Assembly: GCA_947303185.1 (NCBI GenBank)
Contig: CAMYXF010000002.1
Location: 181,747-245,746, forward strand
Direction: 5' to 3'
Length of the DNA: 64,000 nucleotides
Origin: an uncultured Clostridia bacterium
GTDB taxonomy: Bacteria; Bacillota; Clostridia; Saccharofermentanales; Saccharofermentanaceae
The notes below the pieces were generated by a model. The model did no database searches and was not told the DNA's origin. It was given only the letters and a program-made list of their open reading frames with translations. Made by a program: the position numbers and the translations under genes. Below, piece after piece: positions 57,431 to 64,000 of this stretch; position 1 is the first letter of the stretch, and each line of letters opens with the position of its first letter.

Positions 57431-58483
57431 ATGAGTCAGCAGGACGAACTTTCCAAATTCAAACAGATCATTTCCAAGCTTCCTGAAGACAAGAGGAAGT
57501 TTCTGTATAAGCGCCTTCAGTCCTTACCGCCTGATGAGCGCGAAAACTATATCGCAGAGTTTAATAAGAAATACTATATAGAAGAAAAGAAAGAGAAAGA
57601 GCCCAAGAACGGCGTACAGAGTATCGTACTTGGTATCCTCATCGCTCTCTTCGTTGTAGGTGTCTGTTATTTCATTTACGCATTTAATAAACCGGCATTA
57701 GACAGCAAGTTTAACGAGATGTTCGGCATGCCGCCTTCAGAGACTTTTGATACTACACCCGACGGCAGTAACATCGCGGGAGAAGAGCCCATGCACTTCC
57801 CTACCGAGACACCCACTCCCGTTCCGGCTACGCCCACACCTACTCCGGTTCCGCTCGCAGATGACCACCCTGATCTTACAGGCCTGGTTATCGTAATCGA
57901 CCCCGGTCACCAGCAGGAAGCTGATACCGAACTTGAGGAATCAATACCCGGCACGACAGCCGAAAAGGAGCGCGCCACATCAGGCGCAGTCGGCGTTAAC
58001 AGCGGAGCAAAAGAATACGAACTCACTCTTGAATACGCGATGGTACTTAAGAGCTATCTCGAAGGATGCGGCGCTGAAGTAATCCTCACGAGAACCGAGA
58101 ACGATGTCGACATCTCTAACATCGAGAGAGCCCAGATTGCAATAGATAACAATGCGGATTATTTCATCAGGATTCATGCTGACGCAGCACCCGACAGCGA
58201 GATAAGCGGAGTCAAAGTATATGTTCCATCAACGGGAAGTTATTCTTCAAGCATCGCTTCATCAGGTGAAGATCTTGCAGATGCGGTTGCTGATGCTATC
58301 GGTCTTCCCTCTCTCGGATCTGTCCAGTCCAACATGTACACGGGACTTAATCACGCTGATTCTATCAAGTCTTATCAGATCGTCGTAGGCTATCTTTCAA
58401 ACAGCGATGACGATTCTGTTTTAAACCGTGTAGACACGCCTTACAGCTTTGCCGTAGCCGTTGCAAATTTCCTTGGAGAGTAA
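57431..58483 (+). CDS. N-acetylmuramoyl-L-alanine amidase (Amidase_3), TM-anchored with Pro/Thr linker
   Basis: 'LVIVIDPGHQQEADTE', 'SGAKEYELTLEYAMVLKSYLEGCGAEVILTRTEN', 'ADYFIRIHADA'; GGAGG RBS before ATG 57431. Confidence 0.88.
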   Translation: MSQQDELSKFKQIISKLPEDKRKFLYKRLQSLPPDERENYIAEFNKKYYIEEKKEKEPKNGVQSIVLGILIALFVVGVCYFIYAFNKPALDSKFNEMFGMPPSETFDTTPDGSNIAGEEPMHFPTETPTPVPATPTPTPVPLADDHPDLTGLVIVIDPGHQQEADTELEESIPGTTAEKERATSGAVGVNSGAKEYELTLEYAMVLKSYLEGCGAEVILTRTENDVDISNIERAQIAIDNNADYFIRIHADAAPDSEISGVKVYVPSTGSYSSSIASSGEDLADAVADAIGLPSLGSVQSNMYTGLNHADSIKSYQIVVGYLSNSDDDSVLNRVDTPYSFAVAVANFLGE

Positions 58484-58577
58484 TTTGTTAACTTTGAGTT
58501 TTCGCGATTGAAAATACAAAAAGTTTGATATATTAGATTTATCGAGGCAAACAATATTTTCGAGGAGGTAAGTTATT

Positions 58578-59153
58578 ATGACGGACTACGATTCCTTCAA
58601 CATGAAGGATATGGCGAAGCTCAAGAATGTCAATGAGGCAGATGCGCTTCTGAACGATATGAAGGGTGGTTCCAAGGACGGCGAGATCAAGAGCGAATAC
58701 AAGGCCCTCAAGGAAGTTGAAGAACTCAAGAGAATGGTCGAAAAGCAGTCTTGTCTCATTCACGCATTCTGGATAATGCTTAAGGAAAAAGGCTATACAA
58801 ACGAAGAGTTCGATAAAGCATTAACTGAGGCAGCTCTTCTCGTTAACAGAAAAGATTATAAGAACGTAAAGACATGTCCTAACTGCGGCAAGGGTCTCCA
58901 GAAAATGGAGAATAAACTCTTCACTTCAAAGTGCTACTACTGCGGTCTTGAAGTCCTTAATAATCCTTACAAGAAGTACGACGGACTTGATCCGTACAAT
59001 ACAGGCTATTCTGAACCTGAAGAAGAACCTGCTCCCTACATCTCCGATGATGAGGCAGATGCTCAGGAACTCAAGGAAACTCAGGATATCATCAGCCAGA
59101 GCTTTGAGCCCTACGATGTTTCAAAGGACTTGAACTTCGACGAAGAGACTTGA
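58578..59153 (+). CDS. Zinc-ribbon-containing hypothetical protein
   Basis: 'CPNCGKGLQKMENKLFTSKCYYCGLEV'; GAGGAGG RBS. Confidence 0.75.
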   Translation: MTDYDSFNMKDMAKLKNVNEADALLNDMKGGSKDGEIKSEYKALKEVEELKRMVEKQSCLIHAFWIMLKEKGYTNEEFDKALTEAALLVNRKDYKNVKTCPNCGKGLQKMENKLFTSKCYYCGLEVLNNPYKKYDGLDPYNTGYSEPEEEPAPYISDDEADAQELKETQDIISQSFEPYDVSKDLNFDEET

Positions 59154-59240
59154 TTTTAACCGCACAGTCTGTATAATCACGCGTAAGCTTAATTGCTTCG
59201 GTCGCATGTTGTCGTGACCGGAGCAATTTCTTTCAGATCT

Positions 59241-59619
59241 GGGGATGCACTGGTTTCGACGGGGCTTCTGAGGTCGGGAAAGCGGGTAGAGGATCCTCGT
59301 TGGCCTCTTTAATAAACGAGGAATTGCAAGTAATTGCAGACAACACAGAGCTCGTAGCAGCCTAAGGCTACCGTCCTCCCGCCTATCTTCTCGCGGGAGT
59401 GTACGTACACCGAAGACCTCGCCTGAGAGAGGTTAAGCAGGCAGTCCTACCGGTTAAGCTTTGCGCCGGATAGCGACTTTAATCTTTATGAAGCTACAGG
59501 AACCGCAATCTGTCAGCAGATGACGCGGGAATTGGAATAATTCAACTACTGACTGCACCCGGAGATTGTCCCGGAGGAAGAGGTTTCGGACAGGAGTTCG
59601 ATTCTCCTCATCTCCACCA
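59241..59619 (+). ncRNA. ssrA: Transfer-messenger RNA (tmRNA); tag reading frame ends ...ADNTELVAA*
   Basis: 5' GGGGATGCACTGGTTTCGACGGGG and 3' AGGAGTTCGATTCTCCTCATCTCCACCA; frame GCAGACAACACAGAGCTCGTAGCAGCCTAA. Confidence 0.95.
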
Positions 59620-59633
59620 ATTACGAAAAATAG

Positions 59634-59690
59634 AACCTTCTGCAACATAAGGACAGTTCGCTTACGCGAAACTGGTTGCAGAAGGTTTTA
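59634..59690 (+). terminator. tmRNA terminator
   Basis: AACCTTCTGCAAC ... GTTGCAGAAGGTT TTATTCTT, 13-bp perfect outer stem. Confidence 0.8.
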
Positions 59691-59876
59691 TTCTTATCCG
59701 TCAAGAATTAATTCTGTCCTAATAATTCAATTGTTCATTTGTTTTCTAAGGATATAATTTACTTAATCATCTTTGGGAAATACAAAACACCAGATAATTC
59801 TCTTTTTTCTTATTTCATTTCAATCGCAGCTTATTCAGTTTTGCATTTCCAAAATCACACAACATTTATAGAAGCA

Positions 59877-59905
59877 TTGATAACACGTATTTATACGTGT
59901 ACAAT
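59877..59905 (+). promoter_or_regulatory. hicAB promoter TTGATA-17-TACAAT with palindrome ACACGTATTTATACGTGT in the spacer
   Basis: TTGATA 59877-59882, spacer 17 nt, TACAAT 59900-59905; palindrome 59883-59900. Confidence 0.75.
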
Positions 59906-59933
59906 AATATTGAAGCTTCTGAAAGGAGTAGCA

Positions 59934-60119
59934 ATGAAGATCTCAGAAATGAAGAAGCTTCTCAAAAAGAACGGCTGCTTTTATGTAAGAGAACTGAATG
60001 GTCACGAAGACTGGTACTCACCTATTACAAAAAAGCATTTTCCTATACCAAGACACAATTCGCAGGAACTTGGAACAGGAATCGAAAACGCAATCAAAAA
60101 ACAGGCAGGAATTAAGTAA
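59934..60119 (+). CDS. hicA: HicA-type toxin (61 aa)
   Basis: 'MKISEMKKLLKKNGCFYVRELNGHEDWYSPITKKHFPIPRHNSQELGTGIENAIKKQAGI'; AAGGAG RBS. Confidence 0.88.
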   Translation: MKISEMKKLLKKNGCFYVRELNGHEDWYSPITKKHFPIPRHNSQELGTGIENAIKKQAGIK

Positions 60120-60139
60120 ACATCCGGAAAGGAATTATC

Positions 60140-60556
60140 ATGAAAAATAATAGATCATCAATATATGCATATCCGGCCATCTTCACACCAGAAAAAGAAG
60201 GCGGCTTCTTTATTCATTTTCCTGACATCGATAATTGCTTCACATGCGGCAATACTATCGAAGAAGGTTTGATGATGGCCAAAGATGCATTAGCATTAAT
60301 GGTTTATACAAATTATGAAGAAACAGATATGCCCGTCCCTTCGAGCACACCCATAAACGAACTTAAACTTAAGAAGAATGAGTTTGCAACTTATATCGCA
60401 TGCGATACTGCAGAATGCAGAAGGAAGTTTGGTTCCAAGGCAGTAAAAAAGACTCTTACAATACCTGAGTGGCTTAACGATGCAGCAATGAAAGAAAACA
60501 TTAATTTCTCTCAGGTTTTGCAAGATGCTTTAAAAGAAAAACTTAATGTCAGTTAA
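60140..60556 (+). CDS. hicB: HicB-type antitoxin
   Basis: 'YPAIFTPEKEGGFFIHFPDIDNCFTCGNTIEEGLMMAKDALAL' plus C-terminal DNA-binding-like 'KTLTIPEWLNDAAMKENINFSQVLQDALKEKL'. Confidence 0.92.
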   Translation: MKNNRSSIYAYPAIFTPEKEGGFFIHFPDIDNCFTCGNTIEEGLMMAKDALALMVYTNYEETDMPVPSSTPINELKLKKNEFATYIACDTAECRRKFGSKAVKKTLTIPEWLNDAAMKENINFSQVLQDALKEKLNVS

Positions 60557-60679
60557 AACTAAACGGCGATCGGATTGTTCCTGTCGCCATTTAATCTATT
60601 CAATATAGCACTTCCCTTCTACCCTTCCATCTGTTTTTCACAGGTTAGACGGATAGTAACACAAAACGTTACAACTTTT

Positions 60680-60877
60680 TCAAACTGAATTAATTGCCTT
60701 GATTGCTCCTGAACAGTGGATCCTTACAACACGGTTCTCATCAGTCTCAGAAATCCTCTTAAGTTCCTGTTCATAGGGTTTTACAAACAAAGGCCTGCGC
60801 TTACCCAAAACGCGGAAAATTACAGGTGCTTCTCCCTGAAATGCAGCCTTATTTGCCTGACTGGTCTGCCCTGCTGC
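60680..60877 (-). pseudogene. Startless 65-codon open frame, possible gene remnant
   Basis: 'AAGQTSQANKAAFQGEAPVIFRVLGKRRPLFVKPYEQELKRISETDENRVVRIHCSGAIKAINSV*' with an upstream in-frame TAA and no ATG/GTG/TTG start. Confidence 0.3.
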
Positions 60878-60886
60878 TTACGGACA

Positions 60887-60921
60887 GCAAAATAAAACCT
60901 CCTGCAAATATTGCAGGAGGT
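60887..60921 (-). terminator. Terminator of the GG-leader peptide gene
   Basis: ACCTCCTGCAA-ata-TTGCAGGAGGT, 11-bp perfect; minus-strand tail TTTTATTTT. Confidence 0.8.
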
Positions 60922-60962
60922 CAGGAGAATACATTAAACCCAAATTCTTACAGTGGTATCAA

Positions 60963-61259
60963 TTACATTTTAGCGAGTATCTGAATTGCTCTCTGTGCAT
61001 ACTTGGCAACATAATCCTTAAGCTCAGCCAAGGTATATTCTGAATACTTCTCATAAAGATAACCGGGAAGATTCTCGACTGCCCAATTGATTGCTTCCTG
61101 AACGTTATTCTTTACCATGTCTTTCAAAGCATCGATTCCGGGATAAAGCTTAAGCAGTTCTACAAGATCCTTAATCGGAATATCCGCTATGCCAAGTCCG
61201 GATCCACCGGTAACATCGTCCAACTCTTCAACGTTTAATTCCAAGTCTTTATCTGTCAT
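60963..61259 (-). CDS. Double-glycine-leader peptide (putative bacteriocin/RiPP-like precursor), 98 aa
   Basis: 'MTDKDLELNVEELDDVTGG|SGLGIADIPIKD...'; AGGAGG RBS upstream of ATG 61259. Confidence 0.75.
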   Translation of the reverse strand: MTDKDLELNVEELDDVTGGSGLGIADIPIKDLVELLKLYPGIDALKDMVKNNVQEAINWAVENLPGYLYEKYSEYTLAELKDYVAKYAQRAIQILAKM

Positions 61260-61472
61260 AGTTATTTCCTCCTGGTCTTTTAGCTTATGGATTAAGTTTA
61301 ACCCAGGCATGTCAACTCATGATTAACGATTGATTTCTTTTATGTAAATTGAACAGACTTTGCTTTTGTAGGCAAACAGGTGCTTGAATACCCTATTTTT
61401 GATATAATTGCCATATACTTGTAATATTTTTAATATAAGGCTGACATTTTCGTGCTCTAGGGGGAAAGCATT

Positions 61473-62384
61473 ATGAACAAGAAAACAATAGCTATAATTG
61501 CAGGTTCAGCAGTAGCTTTGATTGCGGTTGCCGTTACAATCTTCTTCTTGATTCCTAAAGATAAATCCTACAGACTCCTGAAACTTTTTGAGTTCAGCGG
61601 ATCCGGTACGGTAACAAGGGAAAGCAAAGGCGCCATTACTCCTTATGCAAACATGGTCCTGGAAAGCGGAGATACGGTATCTCTTGACAGCGGTGTCATG
61701 ACGATCCAGGCAGACGACGATAAGTTCATTCATCTGGACCAGAATACAACCATTCAGCTTGTTGCAACCGGCTCAAGTGCCAACAGCAAGACTTCAATCC
61801 AGCTCCTCGAAGGCGGCATTACGAGCGACATCAGAAACAAGCTCTCCGCTGAATCAACATACGAAGTTAATACCCCTAATTCAGCGATGTCAGTCAGAGG
61901 TACGGTTTTCTACACATATGTATATGAGATCGACGGCGTTAAGTACACGAGAACATGCTGCTTCGAAGGTGAAGTAGTATCAAGACTCGTGTATAAGAAC
62001 GGTACATATTCCGTCGAACAGGTATCAGTCCCTAAGGGTAAGGAAGTAATCATCTACGAAGACGGAACTACTACTGATTACCTTTATGACGAGCCCCAGG
62101 ACATTGACTATAACACTATTCCTGAAGAAGTACTTTTAGACCTCAGGAATCACATTGACACCCAGGGTGAAGACTTATCCATTACAAGTGATGAAATCAC
62201 ACGTATTTTGGAAGGTCCTTACTACGTAACATTCACATACAAGGGACAGGAATTCGGAACACAGATCGTTGACAAGGGCCAGCTCGCGCAGATTCCTGCA
62301 CTCTCCCCTTCTGAAACAGGCAATTGGGACTTCGATTTTAAGACGCCCATTGACCGCGATGTAACGATCGAATGGAAAGGATAA
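61473..62384 (+). CDS. FecR-domain membrane-anchored protein with C-terminal InlB-repeat-like module
   Basis: TM 'TIAIIAGSAVALIAVAVTIFFLI'; 'TVTRESKGAITPYANMVLESGDTVSLDSGVMTIQADDDKFIHLDQNTTI...TPNSAMSVRGTVFYTYV'. Confidence 0.8.
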   Translation: MNKKTIAIIAGSAVALIAVAVTIFFLIPKDKSYRLLKLFEFSGSGTVTRESKGAITPYANMVLESGDTVSLDSGVMTIQADDDKFIHLDQNTTIQLVATGSSANSKTSIQLLEGGITSDIRNKLSAESTYEVNTPNSAMSVRGTVFYTYVYEIDGVKYTRTCCFEGEVVSRLVYKNGTYSVEQVSVPKGKEVIIYEDGTTTDYLYDEPQDIDYNTIPEEVLLDLRNHIDTQGEDLSITSDEITRILEGPYYVTFTYKGQEFGTQIVDKGQLAQIPALSPSETGNWDFDFKTPIDRDVTIEWKG

Positions 62385-62398
62385 TTGGGGGTAAGTTT

Positions 62399-64000
62399 AT
62401 GAAGATTAAGACATTTACAAAAATTTTAAGCGGTATCCTTTGCGCTGCTCTTACCATGCAGATTGGTTTGGGAGTAACAAAAAAGCAGGCTCATGCAGAA
62501 GGATTTGTAAGCGTTGACTCCAATAACATTGTTGAACTGCAAACACCGAGCGGATCTACTAATTACGTTGATTTTTTTATCTCTGCAGGATCAAATGGAG
62601 GCTATGTAATTACTACAACCGCTGCAGACGGTTCTGAGTCAACGACAGACGTTGCGTCAATGAGAGACCTAAGGTTATACAATAATGTTTACTTAAAAAC
62701 ACAATCAGATATTCAAATTTCAAATTTAAGTATGTATGGTAATTCCACCTTTCTAATTAATGAGGGACACAAAGTAACATTAGGAGGTTATACAAGCCTT
62801 AACGGAATGATAGCAATAGAAAAAGATGGAACATTGCAATTAGACCGCATGTTTGATTTGACTTTTCATAATGATTATTTTAGAGGTTTTCAAAACCGCG
62901 GTGGAACTGTAATTGCCAACACAATAAATCTCGCCATTGACGAAACATTATTCTTCGATCAACCAGGGTCTAAATACATTGCAAAAAGTTCTTTCGTAAA
63001 TGGCTCTAAATCTCTGTCTGGAAAAGTTTATACACAACCTAATACCACCATTTCTAATTCAGGAGGCAGATTCACGCTTAATGTAGATGGTGGTGAAGTA
63101 ACAGTGCAAGGTTCATATAGCGACAGGACAGCATCCGAATTTTTTACCAACCCAAACCTTTCTTTTACCAGTCTTGATGATGTGTACTATGGTCAGGACT
63201 ACGATATGGGAGATTTGCTTACTGCAGTTAATGGTTATGACCTTTCTAACGTTGAAATTCAATACGCAAATTCACAGAGAACAATTATTGAAAAACCTAC
63301 AGCTGTTGGTTCAAATTATGCTGTACGCGCAGTTGCTCCTTATACCGGTTCCTACAGAGGTGTTACAACAGCATGGCAAAGCTTTGACATCGTTTATCCG
63401 ACCCTTGAAGACTTCGATTTAACCTCTCCATATGTATCTGTAAGCGGTGTGGTTAATGGTAAATATATTCCCGGCGCACTGACCATTACAGCGCCCGAAG
63501 ACTATTTGTTGGGAAGCACTACAATTCCTGATGTTACCGGCTTCTCAAGCTCACTGTCACTTACAGCAGATCAGATTGCAAATGACGTTGGAGAAATTAA
63601 TGAGGATTTAGGAATTGTTTTCAAGAATTCAGATGGTTGGATGACCGATGATATAACTCTTGCAACAGCATATCCCGGTATTGAGAATTACATTTTCGAT
63701 TTGGAAGATCCTTACGTTGACGTAAAGACAGTTGATGACAGAGAAATGTCCATTGAGGACGGCAAGCTCACCGGTGATAAAGTTGTAATCGGCATTAGAG
63801 ATGTTAATCTCGATAAGATTTATTTAAATGGTGAACTCTACGACTATGTAGAACTTTCAGATGGTTATGTAGAACTCGAGTTAAATAGCTCTAAAGCAAA
63901 AGCAACTGATTACAAGATCAAAGCAACTGACCTTGCAGGCAAATCCACCACATTAGAGTTTACCCTGTTCCCTAACACTACAGATGCTCTTATTTCTGTC
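62399..64000 (+). CDS. Large secreted beta-rich surface protein, 3' partial
   Basis: Signal peptide 'MKIKTFTKILSGILCAALTMQIGLGVTKKQAHAE'; frame open to window end (534 codons), absent from ORF track because no stop; Ig-like 'IEDGKLTGDKVVIGIRDVNLDKIYLNGELYDYVEL'. Confidence 0.8.
   Translation, partial: MKIKTFTKILSGILCAALTMQIGLGVTKKQAHAEGFVSVDSNNIVELQTPSGSTNYVDFFISAGSNGGYVITTTAADGSESTTDVASMRDLRLYNNVYLKTQSDIQISNLSMYGNSTFLINEGHKVTLGGYTSLNGMIAIEKDGTLQLDRMFDLTFHNDYFRGFQNRGGTVIANTINLAIDETLFFDQPGSKYIAKSSFVNGSKSLSGKVYTQPNTTISNSGGRFTLNVDGGEVTVQGSYSDRTASEFFTNPNLSFTSLDDVYYGQDYDMGDLLTAVNGYDLSNVEIQYANSQRTIIEKPTAVGSNYAVRAVAPYTGSYRGVTTAWQSFDIVYPTLEDFDLTSPYVSVSGVVNGKYIPGALTITAPEDYLLGSTTIPDVTGFSSSLSLTADQIANDVGEINEDLGIVFKNSDGWMTDDITLATAYPGIENYIFDLEDPYVDVKTVDDREMSIEDGKLTGDKVVIGIRDVNLDKIYLNGELYDYVELSDGYVELELNSSKAKATDYKIKATDLAGKSTTLEFTLFPNTTDALISV

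Noticed and set aside
60557-60962. Transposon remnant around the startless ORF
   Set aside because: No terminal inverted repeats, transposase motifs or target duplications seen; kept only as a low-confidence gene remnant.
63174-63422. 82-aa ORF within the large secreted protein
   Set aside because: Out-of-frame within a longer open reading frame with a signal peptide starting at 62399.

Overview
This is a low-GC-bacillota-like (Clostridia-type) chromosomal window, mostly a dense housekeeping chromosome. It holds about 50 supportable protein genes: rqcH/NFACT, queH, ruvBAC, pyrimidine-nucleoside phosphorylase, a topoisomerase II pair (parE/parC-like), a CdaA diadenylate cyclase, gltX, glnS, an amino-acid ABC transporter, upp/uracil permease, a DUF4011-type giant helicase, acyl-CoA ligase, plsC and others. 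RNA genes are tRNA-Lys(CTT), tRNA-Arg(TCT), tRNA-Gly(TCC) and tmRNA. The region downstream of tmRNA is accessory-like: HicAB, an orphan double-glycine-leader peptide, a FecR-domain protein and a large secreted protein running off the window end. The strongest unexplained structure is a set of intergenic hairpin arrays at three loci, each between convergent genes. Each locus uses its own arm sequence. Arms are identical or nearly so between copies. In three of the five sets the loop length is fixed while the loop sequence varies. Copy-to-copy periods (52, 62, 63, 63, 64, 74, 74, 74 bp) lie near integral helical turns. Other notable items: a kinase/VWA/PP2C (TerY-P-like) operon with a coiled-coil partner; a sirtuin with a histone-H1-like tail overlapping a membrane-anchored MutS homologue; an NCS1 transporter-PlsC acyltransferase fusion; a fused CdaA-YbbR protein; several predicted pseudoenzymes (DHQ synthase-like, GH5-like, M28-like, polysaccharide-deacetylase-like); and two small membrane proteins below the ORF-track cutoff. 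All family calls are from reading the translations; no searches were run.
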